Positions 1-13,498 of a DNA stretch of 64,000 nucleotides are shown one piece after another; position 1 is the first letter of the stretch; each line of letters begins with the position of its first letter. The notes beneath the pieces are model-generated. The model was given only the letters and a program-made list of their open reading frames with translations. It made no database searches and had not been told where the DNA came from. A program made the position numbers and the translations under genes. Source of the stretch: Unio delphinus (lineage: Eukaryota > Mollusca > Bivalvia > Unionida > Unionidae); NCBI GenBank assembly GCA_029339505.1, contig JAQISU010000210.1, positions 16,569,501-16,633,500 of the forward strand, written 5' to 3'.

Positions 1-1481
1 TACCATTTTCTACAATGGAAGCAATTATTAATCTACAAATAAAACTAAATAAAAGCAGGACAGGACAAATCTTGAACACTGAGGTTAATAAAGTAACAGA
101 TGGAAATGGATGTTACCAACACAAACATATATTCCAAATTGATTACAACAAAACTTTTGTCAAATCAGAATCTGCAGAATTGATTAATTTGATTTAGGAA
201 TTGAGCTGGTAGATACATATAAATATTAAAAACTCACCTATCACTTTTTCTGGGTCATATGCTGTAAATACAAAAAAGGAGAAAAACATTAAACATTTCC
301 TCCTGAATTAACTTAAATAGACAAACCTAAATAGATGTGCATATTCTAAATCAGGGGTCTTGATCATGTGGTTATTAGGCCGTATGCAGCCCATCAGTCT
401 GTATAATGTGGCTCGTAAAAATATTGAGTTGCAAGGTGTCATGAGAGATGACAAGGTTGGTGTGGCCTTTGGGCTGATGAAAAAGCCCTCATGTGGCCCT
501 TGGGCTGATGAAAATTCCCTCATGTGGCCCTTGGGCCAATGAAAAAGCCCTCATGTGGCCCTTGGTGTGGTCTGAGTTTGAGATCCCTGTTCTATATGTT
601 CTGATTTTAGAAATGATGAGTGATTAGATTTTTAACATGATTAATTCAATATATTGGATTTAAATAAATATGTGCTTATTCTATTGTTAAGTGTTCTGCT
701 TTTCTCTTAAAACAATGCTATAAAATGACACCAGTTATGCTGACATGAAAAAAAAAATTGAAACAAAATCAATATTGACTGCCCACTACCCAATACTATC
801 GCTGGTATGTAGTTACATATTATGGAAACAATACATAATTGGAATGGGATTGTAGTTAATTAATGAATAAAAAGTTCAAAACACAGCGGCTTAGATCATC
901 CTTAGAGTACAATGATAAAAGAACATCTCACTGCTTATCTGTACCAGACATTGGTTATCCATTCGATCCAGAATCAAACACAAAATTTTTTGTTCTCAGT
1001 GCTACGTTTCACTGAGGACTCCAGACCATCATACTTATCTGGCCTCACCCATGTGTATACACCAGCAAGATACTTACGCTCCTCTTCTGACAATCATATA
1101 CTCATTAATCCCACCATGAAAACGAAGTCATATGGACATTATTTTGCATAGCAGGGCCCAGTAATATGAAACAAATTGTCCATTGAAACTAGACAAAAAA
1201 ACAGTGATCCCTTTCAAGAGTGCTCTTACAGCTCAACTTAATCAACTGCAAGAACAAAATTAAGAAGCTAATAATGTTTCCTACCTTAAATATTTTCAGC
1301 ATGTTTTTTTAATGTTTTCTAATTTCATGGTGTTTTTGTGGCTTGTTTTGTTTTCTGCACTCATATCATTATAGATGTTGTAAAGCACTTAAGAGCTTCT
1401 AAAGATTAGGCACTATACAAAATTATTCTTATTATAAAACACTGTATTTTGATTGATATTAGATATGAATACATGCCAACC
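1..1481. other. Host intergenic DNA, no gene seen
   Basis: AT-rich sequence with no protein I recognise. The only structure is about three imperfect direct copies of a 34-35 bp unit containing CCTCATGTGGCCCTTGG between about 459 and 566. The short open frames in the stretch are too short and too featureless to support. Confidence 0.6.
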
Positions 1482-1814
1482 CCTGACGAGGAAATGGCGT
1501 AATCCAAGTGGTCAGAAAGCGGAATCCAGCCTGAAAAAGCGTAATCCACAAAGAAAATGCTAAATTTTCAATAAACAACGATTATTTGCCCATCTCGTCT
1601 TTTAACATCCTTTACGGTTTCAAGTTTTCATATGTAGCACTTTTAGCTTTACACACATCGACTAGAAACCATCTTGACTTTTAGCGCTAAATTGTTTACT
1701 TCTTTCCACACGGCCAGAAATAGATGGCATGTGATGCTGTCATCATCATAATCAGTCTCTTGACCTAGTGTGGTCGTAGAGGCACTGTGGTGCTGAACAT
1801 CTGACCAGTTCCCT

Positions 1815-3017
1815 CTACTTGACTCGATCATATGCCAATAGCTGTGTCTGTGCAAAACTTTTCCTGGTCCATTCTGTGATGTTGTCACTCCACCTTTTTC
1901 TCTGTCTACCTCTCCTTCTACCACATTGGACACTACACTGCAGTACTGTTCTGGATAGACTGTTGGCTCTAGTGACATGGCCATACCATTTCAGCTTTCT
2001 CGTTTTGACAATAGAGAGGAGGTCTTCATAATGGCCTACTTTATGCCTGATGGTGTTGCGCACTTCTTCATTTCTGATGTGGTCCATGTAAGAGATGCCA
2101 AGGATGGTTCTGTAGCATTTCATTTCAAGTGCCTGAATTTTTCGTTGTAATTCTGCTATCATGCTCCAGGCATCACATGAATACAGAAAGATTTAGATGA
2201 CTAGTGCTCTCAATAGTCTGATTTTAGTGTTCAGACAGATGTTCTTGTCTCTCCAGATGGGTCTTAGCTTTGACATAGCTACCGTTGTTTGTGCTGCTCG
2301 TGAGAAAATTTTTGCTCTTGATCCCTCTTCCGTGATTATGGAACCAAGATATTTGAATTGATCCACTGTTTCCAATTCCTGTCCTCTGACTTTAATCTTG
2401 GTTGAGATTTGTTTGCCACTGTTTGTCATCAGCTTTGTCTTCTCGGCACTTATCTCCATGTCAAATCTGGAAGATGTTTTATCCAAGTTCTTCACTAAGG
2501 TGGCAAGCTCATCTTCACTGCCTGCCAGCCCATCAATGTCGTCTGCAAAGCGGAGGTTTGTGATGTTACGCCCTCCAATGCTGACTGTCCCACAGTAGTT
2601 TTCCAGGGTTTTGCTCATGATGTGCTCTAAGTAGATGTTGAAAAGCGTGGGTGACAGGAGACAGCCTTGCCGTACTCCAACTATTGTCTTGAACCAGTCC
2701 CCCACAGAACCTTGAGCAATTACTGCACTGGTAGCCTTGGCATACAGCTGATTAATGGTGTTGGTCAACGTTTGACCCATGTTGTACTTCTTCATTGTAG
2801 CCCACAATGACTCATGCCACACTCTATCAAAAGCCTTTTTGAAATCTATGAACACATGATAGATGTCTTGTTGATGTTGTGGGTACTTTTCACACAGAAC
2901 CATAAGATTGAAAATTTGTTCTGTTTTGCTTCTTCCATTATGGAACCCTGCCTGTTCTTCAGCGATTATTTCTTCTGCTTGTGGGTTCAGTCTGTTCAAG
3001 ATGATCTTCAGCATCAC
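1815..3017 (-). pseudogene. LINE reverse transcriptase, broken
   Basis: The open part at 3017-2193 (274 residues) shows reverse transcriptase hallmarks: an EEQAGF block, then FIDFKKAFDRVWH (motif A with the metal-binding Asp), VRQGCLLSPTLFN (motif B), and RFADDIDGLA (motif C with FADD). A separate frame at 2162-1815 continues with LKWYGHVTRA and RGRQRKRW blocks, which occur at the C-terminus of many LINE polymerases. A frame change near 2170-2190 separates the two parts, so the protein cannot be made whole. It belongs with the endonuclease fragment upstream. Confidence 0.8.
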
Positions 3018-3243
3018 CTTACTAGCATGGCTGATTTATACCGATTTTGAACTAGTATGTTGTTGATCTGGTTATGATGGGTTCCATTTGGTGCATGCCA
3101 TGTCCTGCATCGGGAAGCTTTATGTTGACCCAGGGTGTTGGCTCGTACCAAGTTGTTGTAGCTTGCGAACTCGAGCAGACGTCTCCCTCTTTCATTGGTA
3201 AGCTCTTTGCAACAATAAGGTTCACAATGATCATCCCAGTCTT

Positions 3244-3774
3244 TTAGAGCATCTTTGCCAACTTTGGCATTCCAGTCTCCTTGGATAATAAGGATGTCTT
3301 TTTACTTACCATGTTTATTATACCTTGAAGTTTGTTGTAGAACTCCTCTATTTCTTCATCATCATGATCAGTAGTTGGAGCATAGACTTGGATAATTGTG
3401 ATGTTAAAGGGGGATGCTTTCAGACGAATGGAGATGATTCTGCTAGATATGTGGCGACATCCAAGAACAGATCCCTTGATGGCTTTGTTTACAAGGAAGC
3501 CTACTCCATTTATGGACTTGTCCAACTTTCCACTATATTATAATATATGCCCATCTTAAGTTTGGTGTTCTCCTAGGGATTTCCATCATACTTCACAGAG
3601 TCCCTTTATGTGCCATGTGTAGTGTTCTATCTCATGTGTCAACTCTTGGAGTCTTCCAGATTGCGCCAGAGTTATAATGTTCCAGGTGGCGATGGGAACG
3701 TTGGGTCTCGCTCTGATTTTATGCAAAGTACCAGTAGCACACTTGTCACCTCCGTCTTCAGATTTGTCCAGCAT
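3244..3774 (-). pseudogene. LINE AP-endonuclease domain, broken
   Basis: Two open pieces on the minus strand resemble an exonuclease/endonuclease/phosphatase domain. 3774-3586 has an ATWNIITL start of the kind seen in APE-type LINE nucleases. 3525-3244 has a block ending ITIIQVYAPT, the conserved VYAPT strand of the fold. The pieces are in different frames. Together with the downstream reverse transcriptase they make one degenerate LINE. Confidence 0.65.
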
Positions 3775-4484
3775 TATCAGTGTGATGCTGTACTCTTCTC
3801 TTAATATTTAGAGGATTATGTTAAATTTTGTTTCGGGGTTTCAGTTGCCTTTTTCTAATTTATCCGGGAAATTTTGAAAGGGGATATTTTTACTCATATA
3901 TATGCACAGAATAAAATAAAATATACTTTTTAAGCACTAAAATATCTTTAAACTGGTTCTGCCAGAAATATGAATCAAAACATGGAAACTGCGCGTAAAG
4001 ATTAAATTTGGAAAACCAGTCTGTTCTCTCCTCACTAAGCATACAGATTCTATAAATAGAATTCGAGGTCAACAGTAGAACCAGGTTAGCTATAAATAGA
4101 GCATGATACTGTTACGAAAGTCACGGTCAAGCGTACTCTTTTATTGTAGTTACGTAAAAGCCATCTTTTCTAAAATACGGTCTGTGGGATTAATGGAACG
4201 TTAACAATAACGAGAAAACAAATAATTGATTTTATGGGGAGGTGGATATACCGAAAAAGCCTAATCCTTATACGTTTAAGCGTAACGTGTAATTTAGTGA
4301 AAATAAGTGTTATGCATGCCAACCACTTGCCTGATTTCAATAATAATCCACATGTACAATATATGTAATATATTATGGGTAATCTATCACAACAATGATT
4401 AGTTATTAATAGTGAAATTTTATCACATAATATATTTTGGATTTTTTAAATGTAGCTTTTCAAAAAAATCTGTGACGGTTTTCA

Positions 4485-4690
4485 CTGGGGCATCATGCCA
4501 CGGACATGTAGCATGATGTCCCATCCAGTCACATTAACCAGTCATAACTCATGTCTTAATGCTGAGTGAGGCAGCGGCTAGTATAGATTTTATTAGTCTT
4601 TGGTATTACTCAACCAGACTTCAAACCTGTGGCCTCCTACATCCGAGGCAGCTGATATAAACACTTAGGTCACTGATGTGGCCATCATTC
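4485..4690 (+). repeat. Short interspersed repeat, GGGCATCATGCC family, copy 1
   Basis: The segment from the GGGCATCATGCC motif through 'CAGTCACATTA' and 'GCTGAGTGAGGCAGC' matches a second copy at about 21255-21430 in the same orientation. Non-coding, SINE-like. Its boundaries cannot be fixed from two copies. Confidence 0.6.
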
Positions 4691-5523
4691 AAACGTACTT
4701 GTGAAAAAATGTAAGCTAGGCTGAATATTCAACAGAAGGTAATATCTATGCAGTCAAAAGCCACAAATACCTATGCTATTCCATCCTAAATGTGGGTAAT
4801 TTTTACCTTTAAGAAGTCTTAAATTCTAACAAAATTGCATCCAATTAAAAACGATCTGATCTTGAATAGCCACAGTTTGCAAAATATAACATCAACATAA
4901 AATTTTTGCTAACGTCATTGCAACATGAAATATAGGTCACAGTACCAGACCTTCCAACCCTGATGCATCTCAGTAAGGCAGTTGATTTTTCCATGTTTGA
5001 TCAGTATTCAGTTTGGTGTAACAAAATATTATAAACTGCTTGCTATTGTAAAGCTGGAAAACGTATGTTACGTGCTTAGGCTCGAAATAGCAGCAACACA
5101 GAAAGAGTGAAAACTAACAAGCTTGTAAAACGTTAACAATGAATTTATTAAGTACAATTATTTTCATAAAATAAATAAACTTACGGTTTTAGAGATTCAA
5201 ATCCAACATTAATCCAATATAGAATTCTCAAAAATAATCCACTAATGGAATTGCAAGAGTCCTGATTAATAAATGTTCTAATAGTTCCAGGTTCGAATCT
5301 TGACGATGTAATCCAAAATGGCTGCCAATGTCACGTGATACAGTTCTTGTTTTATAATCATCCAAATGAAATTATGAACACAGGTTCTTTTCCAAATAAT
5401 TCCTCTTGCTACGACGAAATGACAATGTCCAGTACAAAGTAATTAAAATTATAACTCAAACAGAAAACACAACTATTAACTTTAAAAGCCGAGATTCTAC
5501 TAATGTTAGCTTCGAAAACACAG

Positions 5524-5630
<107 letters not shown>

Positions 5631-7392
5631 ATTCCCTCGTAAACAAAAAGGAATCGTGTGATTCTGGAAGGTCATAGAAGGAAGCTACCTTCACCAAGTC
5701 ACTTGTTAATAGAATGATCCAGAAGAATAAATCAGCCACTAATTACTAAAATAAAAAGATATTTTTGGATCTAGCCAATCATTTCCTGGTTGCTGGTGTA
5801 CACTCTCTAAAGAAGGGTCAGAAATGAGGTCAACAAGCCAAGGTCAACCTGTGTTTACAGCTAGAGTCTAGGTCAGCCTGAATTTTCCAGAATAATCTCC
5901 CAATTAATGAATTTTAAACCCTAAATGACAAATTTGGATTTGACAATTAAAAATAAATAAATTAAATCAAAATATGCGTAAGCTCGGTATTTGCAACATG
6001 CAGCGACTATAAATATTATGTTCAACTAAAAACTTTGTAAACTATGTTTAGACTTTATTTAACACTAGTACAGTTGCTCAAATGGCTCATTGCTGTCTCT
6101 CAAATTGATGTAATTCTCGTAAAATTCTTTTTTATTTTTTTTTATTTCACGTGACAAGTCATGCTCACATTGGCATGTGATATCCAATAAACATAATTCA
6201 TTTGTATGTTATTATTATTTTCAAGAGGGCATTTATCCCGTTTGTCTTAAACATGAATCGCATGCTCAATGCCTTTTTTTTTCAAAAATTCTATGATCAA
6301 CAGTTTGATCATGCTGACACTTCACATGAACAAATAGGTGCAGTTTAAAACATTTGATGTGCTTCTGTAAAGTTAGTCTGGTTCCCCGACCAATTCACTA
6401 CTTCTAATATGAAACCTGGATCCCAATGAAATACGTAAGGCTATATTTTAAGAGCAATTTCCATAAGGATTACATCAACACCGTAAGAGTAGGCAGGTCT
6501 GCAATACAGATGTCAATCCCCTCCCAATGTTTCAAGAAACTAAGAAGGGCATAATTCAAAGACCATACCAGAATCTTTACATGGTCATGCGTAAAATACA
6601 AACATCCAACAATTAGCAATATATGTGAGCTTCAACTGTTGCAATGGTGAGATCGAGATCCATCAAGTATGAATAGAGCTTAACAAACTTAATACAGAAT
6701 TTAACCAAATTATGTGTTATTGTTGTTGTGGGGTTTAACGCCATTTTCAGCACACGACAAGCTATACATGGCCGCCAGTATTAATGGTGAGCGCTTTAGA
6801 CCCCAAACAAATTATTGAAACATGAAATAAGCCTTAGTGACATATGTTTGCAATAAGAACTAATGAAGTCTCATTCAATTACCAAGTTTCACCATACCAT
6901 GTAAAACTGTACATGCTCTAAAAACAGAAATAATGCTGTTAATGTTTTTATTGACTGTAACAATATTTCAAGGTTATGTTTTAAAAAAATATAATAAACA
7001 AATGTGGTTAACTTTAATAATGGCACGTGTGTATTCTTTATTAATGGCAGTCAAATTTGATTTCAGACCCACATCATTTAAATAGACATCAAAGGCCTTG
7101 AAGCCCGAATGACTTTCATCACAAAAAGTCCTGGGTCAAGGATCAAAAGTCAAGTTTTGTTTAATTTTTTTATTTTAAAAAAACCAATATGACAAGGTTT
7201 ATCTGTCATTAGTAATGGCAGGTAGAACTGAAGATGGAGAGGAATCATTTGTTGAGATTCAAAAAGCCTTAACAATAGATTCTTTCTTTCTCCCTCAATT
7301 ATTACTTTCCTGCACTAGGGATTGGGATTGTTTCTTAAATTGTGCTGGTTATTTTTCTAATGTCCAGGTGAGAATTACATATCGATACATAC
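5631..7392. other. Host intergenic or intronic DNA, no gene seen
   Basis: AT-rich, no coding segment recognised. It contains one copy of the AACGCCATTTT interspersed repeat at about 6716-6800. It lies downstream of the last recognised exon of the minus-strand Ig/LDLa gene, so a 3' UTR or further exons may be here unseen. Confidence 0.5.
6716..6800 (+). repeat. AACGCCATTTT-family interspersed repeat, partial
   Basis: Shares the 'GGTTTAACGCCATTTTCAGCAC' type core followed by 'GCTATACATGGC' with longer copies at 16505-16760, 17872-18118 and 22670-22870 (inverted). Only the first about 85 bp are present here. Confidence 0.65.
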
Positions 7393-7506
7393 CACATCTA
7401 TTCTCGTCTGATCCATCGGCACAATCAGCAAGTTTGTTACATCTCTGACTGGCAGAGACACATTTCTTCAAGTCAGCACACATGAAATCTGTATTCAACT
7501 TGCAGC
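7393..7506 (-). CDS. Host exon: LDL-receptor class A domain 3
   Basis: The minus-strand exon is bounded by an acceptor (TTCAG at about 7511-7507) and a donor (GTATGT at 7392-7387). It is 114 nt, phase 1 at both ends. It encodes one LDLa module with six cysteines and the calcium-binding signature CNKLADCADGSDENRC. LDLa modules are extracellular ligand-binding units of receptors and matrix proteins. It is the most 3' exon recognised of a gene that also has LDLa exons at 8817-8945 and 11097-11216 and Ig exons further upstream. Confidence 0.88.
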
Positions 7507-7699
7507 CTGAAGTAAACAAGAGTCTATTACATGTTTTCATGTTCCAATTAACAAATAAAAATAATTTATAGGAATCCACATTTGTTCTCTCACTTCCTTT
7601 CATTTATTAATTTTATGTGCAAAAAATATTCTCAACAAAGCACCAATAAATCTTGTTAGGATTTCATAATTCATATCTTTTATTTTATTATTACATTGA

Positions 7700-8075
7700 A
7701 TAGGTAGACAGCCATTTTATGATTAATGGCTGTCTACCTAGTCAATGTACCTGTATGGAGACTTGTTTCATAGAAACCATTTTATGACTAATGGCTGTCT
7801 ACCTATACAATTTATTCAATGTATCTGTATGGAGACTTGTTTCATAAACCATTTTCTGGCTAATGGATGTCTAGCGATTCAATGTATATAATGTATCTGT
7901 ATGGAGACTTGTTTCATAAAAACCATTTTATGATTAATGGCTGTCTACTTATTCAATTTATCTGTATGGAGACTTGTTTCACAGCCATTTTATGACTACT
8001 GGCTGTCTACCTATTCAATTTATTAAATGTATCTGTATGGAGACTTGTTTCATACAACCATTTTTTAAGGCTAAT
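7700..8075. repeat. Minisatellite with a hairpin at its left end
   Basis: Five to six imperfect copies of a 60-90 bp unit containing 'AATGGCTGTCTACCTA' and 'GTATCTGTATGGAGACTTG'. The array opens with an inverted repeat: TAGGTAGACAGCCATT at about 7700-7716 and its complement ending at 7740. It probably lies in an intron or 3' region of the host Ig/LDLa gene. Confidence 0.85.
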
Positions 8076-8559
8076 GAATGTGTCATATGGAAAAGTTAAA
8101 GCATCATAACCAAGAATGTAGCAATTTAATAAACGATTCCAATATTCTGGCAGAATTTAGTCTTCCACTTAATTTGATAACATCTGCTGAAAGTATTACA
8201 GTATTTATGAAGAAATATCATGAGTATGTATGTGTTTGAAATAAATAATGGAATTTAATATTTTAATACCGATCATTCTAAAATTAACGGTAATGAACAT
8301 TATTGTACTCTTCTTTAAGTGGGCTTAAGGGGATAATAGTCCTTGCCTAAACATGTCACCCTCTGTAAATAAAGTATTATTATTGTTAATTATTATTGAT
8401 TTATTATAAATAAAGTATTATTAATAATGATTATTGATTTATTGTATCCTAAGGCAGTTATGTTTGACAATACCATTATATGACAAAATAAGCTTGCATT
8501 ATTTCAAGCCATCCTCCAGCATATTGACAAAGCAACTTTTGTTTGTGTCCTAATGAGAT

Positions 8560-8790
8560 ACTGACCAAACACTCTTTAATATCATCCCAAAGAGATACTG
8601 AATAAACACTAATTCATGACATCTTAAAGAGATAGAAATCACTCATTCATGACAACCTAAAGAGATTCTCACAAATCACTCATTCATGTCATCCTAAAGA
8701 GATTCAAATCACTAATTCGAGACATCCTACCGAGATACAAATCACTAATTCACGACATCCTAAAGATATCCTCACAAAGCAATCATTCAA
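8560..8790. repeat. Minisatellite, 'CATCCTAAAGAGAT' unit
   Basis: Five to six degenerate copies of a 35-50 bp unit containing 'CATCCTAAAGAGAT' and 'AATCACTAATTCATGA', in the intron between two LDLa exons. Confidence 0.75.
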
Positions 8791-8816
8791 GCAAGTCTAT
8801 ATAGTGAGATGCATAC

Positions 8817-8945
8817 CACAATGTCTAACTGATTCATCCCCTCCATTTAGACACTGTGGAGTTCCATCACATCTGATCACTACTGTTGCTGGTTTGCACT
8901 CGCCCCCTCCACAGGAAAACTGCCCTTCACCACAGGTGTCCAAAG
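8817..8945 (-). CDS. Host exon: LDL-receptor class A domain 2
   Basis: The 129-nt minus-strand exon has an acceptor (TTTCAG immediately upstream of 8945) and a donor (GTATGC at 8816-8811), phase 1 at both ends. It encodes an LDLa module with the cysteine pattern of the family and an acidic C-terminal loop (GGDES). It splices in frame with the neighbouring LDLa exons. Confidence 0.85.
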
Positions 8946-11096
8946 CTGAAATTAAACAAGTCATTATTCGCCAATATCACAAAGACTGAAGCTCAATTTC
9001 TTATGACAGTTCTGTTATTTCAGACAAACAATACACAATGTTGTCTTTTATCAAGAGTTATTGCCCTTTACTATTATATTTATCCAACATTAATCTGAAC
9101 TGTACATACAAATACAAAGATCTAACATTGCCACTATTTTTATGTGCCAGTACTCGTATTTTTTGGGATCTAAGCAAACCCTGAATATGAACACACGTTT
9201 GGACAATATTTCTTTCATAATAAATCAGCACCTATTTATCGACAAATATATCATGCTGACCTTCAGGTCTCATCTTGAAAGAAATTTATATCATGTAATG
9301 AAAGACTTTGACAGTAAGCATTTGTTCTTGTAATGCAATACTAAATGTTAAGTTGTCGTACTGAATTACACATAAAAGGGATGACATTTGTATCCTTGTA
9401 CCAGTCCATGATATATGCATCACTTTTCATTCCAGAACTTCAATGTGGAGGGGATTCCTGCTTGTGAGATCCTTTCCATGATCAAAGGCTTACATTTCTT
9501 CATTTGCAGGGAACTCCGAACAAGAGCCAGGCATAGGTCAGTCAAGACAGGGATTGAAAGCTCATAACCGCCCATGTTTGAGATCTGGCATCACCAATAT
9601 CATCGGAGTATATATATTTCCTGACTGATTAGATTGTTAACCTGCCACCTGTCCAATCTGAATGGGTTATATGAATCAGTATGCAATTTCGGAATTATTT
9701 TTACCACCAAGACTTGGGGAATTTTCACAAAGACCACATACCCTCCCAACTGATTGAAAATGTATCCATAGCCAATGACCTATCCCAGGAAGACAGAAGA
9801 TGAGCAGTTCAAGGTTCCAACGTGTCACAAAATGGTCACTTATTGTTCATCTCCAAAGTATGCAAGGACCAATCCACCACAAATAAAGTTCAGGAATTCT
9901 GCTATCTGAGGTCGTTGGGGTGGTAAGACAACAGTGGAATTTAGGAAATCTGGGGCATGATAAACTTTTGCTTCTTAAATCCTGATAAGGCTGCCTCATA
10001 AATTTAGTGAACTGCTGCCTCCTGACATTGCACTTGGGTCATAACTGTATCTCTTGTGTCTTTGATGCTAAACATTTATATTTGGGTCGAGACTGATCGG
10101 GTTTTAATGATTGGTTCATAAACCTTTTTGGACTAGTGCGCCCTTGTTTACAATTTTCTTTCCTTACCTTACCCAGTAAGAAGCATTATTCAGCATTAGC
10201 ATCCCCCTCAGCAATCCTAGTGCCCGTCCCCAGGGGCATTATCATCCATTTTGGGAACCACTGGTGTAAATGGTTGTGGAGCCCAAACATTAAGCCTTAA
10301 ATGTTTAGTTCTTGTGCTTCTCATCTCTCCACTTTTTCTGTATTGTTGTCAATGAGCATAGAAGACATGTAAGTTATCGTCCATAATGTCAAAAATAACA
10401 GCAGTATGAGAGCAATTACACGGAAGAATTTTACTGACAGATGCAAGGTTGAAAGCTCCATCTGTAGTGCAGCTAAGTATGTTGTAGACCGGTGGAAAAA
10501 AATGGTCACTTGAAGCAGACAGCTTAATGGAAGGACATGGATTGCTAATTATGATGGAGAGGCGAACCATACGGTTTTCAGACTGTGGTAGAAGATGAAA
10601 GGGAGAAAATTCCCCTCTTATGCCGAGGTCATTAGAATACTGTGTGGGATATACTGGTCCAGCTCTACATACCAGTCCAAATAGAACATGCTCTGTATCT
10701 TAGAATAAGCAATGTGTATGCCGTAAATAAACAAGAAAACATGTTGGACAAATATGTCACCAGTATAAAATGCTTGAAGCCAATTTTTGTGGTCTCTTGC
10801 AAAATGTTGACTCATATCAAGGTTCTTGTCCTTTGTCTATATTATATAGACAGAATCAGCCAGTTATATTTTGGTTTTTAATATAATCGAGGATCGTAAC
10901 GTATGTATAATGAACTAATGCTAATGTGTGAAAAACCATCTTATTTTAGTCACAGTAATCTTGACCTCGACATTGCTTGACACCAAAGTTGATCTCTTTT
11001 ACCTTTTATCTTTTGATAGTCACTGTACCAAAGCTATTTCATTTTAAAGTTTATAAAACAATCTTTAAAGAGACCTTGATTTTGTATTTGAAATAC
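8946..11096. other. Intron of host Ig/LDLa gene, nothing recognised
   Basis: The stretch lies between two in-phase LDLa exons on the minus strand. I see no further exon, RNA gene or element that I can support. Confidence 0.5.
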
Positions 11097-11216
11097 CTGG
11101 ACAGTTTTGTTCATCTGCACTAGGAGAGCCTGGACAGTCATATCTACTGTCACACTTCTTGTTGTAGTCGTAACATACTGTCCCATCTCCACACCAAAGC
11201 TTCTTCACGCCACAAC
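11097..11216 (-). CDS. Host exon: LDL-receptor class A domain 1
   Basis: A 120-nt minus-strand exon with acceptor (CCGACAG just upstream of 11216) and donor (GTATTT at 11096-11091), phase 1 at both ends. It encodes an LDLa-type module with six cysteines and an acidic SADEQNC end. The aromatic residue before the third cysteine is unusual but the spacing fits. It is the first of three consecutive LDLa exons. Confidence 0.8.
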
Positions 11217-13498
11217 CTGTCGGTATAATGCATAGAGATATCAGACATTTGACTTCTTATTACCAACTTTGTCAAGGCCATAAATCACTTGCTTTACACT
11301 AATAATGAAGATACAGTAGTGCAATTTAATACTGTAAAATAAGTATGTTCATGCATGTATCTTATATGCCTGTCATGGATGTTAATTCATGTTGGGTATG
11401 ATGCACACAACCATTACCCACTTCACACATGTTCTGAAATTTACCAATATATTAAGCTAAGTAGGCATAGGGATCAGGAAAGCAACCCATTCACTCATCC
11501 TAAAGCAACTCATTCACTCATCTTAAAATAACCCATTCACTCATGCTGAGTAAAAATGTGTTGTCTGAGTAAAATTGTACTATGTATTTTTACCTGAGAC
11601 ATGCAAATGCAAATCTACACCATGTAAATCAATGCAAGTATATTTTCAATCCTTAATACTTGTATCTGAGACATGCAGATGCAAATCTCCACCATGTAAA
11701 TCAATCAAGTATATTTTCAATCCTTAATACTTGTACCCGAGACATGCAGATGCGAATCTCCATGTAAATCAAGTATATTTTCAATCCTAAATATTTGCTT
11801 AACATTTTGGGTGTGTTAGTTATAAATAACCTATGCCTAACATGCCTCCTTATTATCGGTCTAGCTCATTTTGTAATGTGTAATGGAACTAAACTCAAAG
11901 GAAACAATAGCACTCATTTACCAATCCAAAATTTTATATTCAGATAAAAAAAAATGTTTTTACCACAAAAACTGATACATTGGTGAGCTTGATACAAAAA
12001 TGAGTAAATATTATGAACGTGTTTTAATTTAGTACTTTGCCCTTGAGTTATCAATAATGTCACCATTTACAGCATCCCTTTTCAGCCCTTATCATCAGAC
12101 TGTTCCATGAGATATATATTTTTACATGTTAGACCTCTTGAAAGTTATGAAGATAATGTAAAAAAAAATTATTTTTAGCATTGTTACAGTTGCTGCAGGT
12201 CACTATTATTTTCAAGAATGTAGTTAATATATCGGTTTGCTAAAGTGAACATGAAATCTCATATTTCTATGAACATGTAATAACTGTTGAAAATAGAATT
12301 ACGGAATGACAGAATACAACCAATCATCAGAACAACCGAGTAATACCAGTTTTCAGAATGACCAAGTACAACCTGTTAACAGAATAATAGAGTACAACCA
12401 GTTATCAGTATGACCGAGTATAACTAGTTTTCAGAATGACTGAGTACAACCAGTCAACAGAATGACAGTGTACAACCAGTTATCAGAATGATCTATGTAC
12501 AATTGCTTGACCAAGTCCCCCCTCCCCGCATCACCTGATGTTATCAAGTAACATAACCGATTTTCTTCTAAAATGACTCAAATTACATGATGACATGTTA
12601 ATGTCTGGTAATGATTTATTCAGATGTTCTTAGCTGTACTTGACTTAGTAATGCAAACGTTTGAGGAGTTGAAGAAATGTATCTTTCATAAAGGAAGCAA
12701 TAATGTGTAGTCAAGTGATTTATTTCTGTCTTTATCTGGTACCCTGTTTTGTTCAGTTTCTCAAGGGGGATGGGGTGTTAATGCACAAAATCTATTTTTC
12801 ATGTATGCTGTCCCTCTTAAGATCTTGACAATTACGTCTTGTTGTAATCATCATAGAGAAGAACTCAACAGATGTTTGAAGCCTAAAACTCTATCATAAC
12901 ATTGTTATTAGTGTTACATGTACTTTAGTGAACACTTCTTTTGGTAAAGGAAACTTGACAATGGTAGACATGTATCAATGATATAGATAATCTGATTACT
13001 TATGATACGCAATTAATTATTAGTTCTGTAAATATTTTTGTTTCAAGTGGCCTCTTGTGTGAGGAACATTTGACATTTTTGTACTAACAAGCTGGCCACT
13101 GGTCATGTTAAAGTGGCCATTCTTAAGGCGTACTTTTGAATACAAACTCGTCAATGCCAATGCATTCTGACCATAAGAAGTGGGTGGGTGCTGGTCAGGG
13201 GTCGTTTAAGAGAGGGACTACTATATATGAAAACTAAATTGATAATTATTCAAATGAATTTACCATTCCAATAAAATAACTGACGATATTAAACTATTTT
13301 AGATGAAACTTTAGCACCATTGACATTGTTGTTACCGTCACTGCCACCAAACATCTGACTCCATCTCGGTGTTCTTGACATGCTGAAAAAAGCACAGAAA
13401 CATGGGGACAAAAAAGACGATTGAGTAGTGAAAAAATGACTACGATGTATACCAAGTTCCGAAAATGGAATAAAGTTATACAAACCAAAGAAACTGAC
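11217..13498. other. Intron with two minisatellites
   Basis: A 70-bp unit ('GAGACATGCAGATGC' ... 'TATTTTCAATCCTTAATACTTG') repeats three times at about 11590-11800. A unit of about 30 bp ('GAATGACCGAGTACAACCAG') repeats about seven times at 12303-12495. The Ig exon at 13499-13639 holds only the first half of a domain, so a partner exon may be hidden here, but I could not find it. Confidence 0.6.

Larger units (their letters stand above)
1482..4314 (-). mobile_element. Decayed non-LTR retrotransposon (LINE)
   Basis: The minus strand encodes, in order, an AP-endonuclease-like segment (3774-3244), a reverse transcriptase (3017-2193) and a C-terminal segment (2162-1815), the layout of an APE-type LINE. 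The boundaries are proposed from a direct repeat CATGCCAACC at 1472-1481 and 4315-4324, which would be a 10-bp target-site duplication. The element is broken by frameshifts. The clade (RTE-like or another APE clade) is not settled. Confidence 0.6.
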
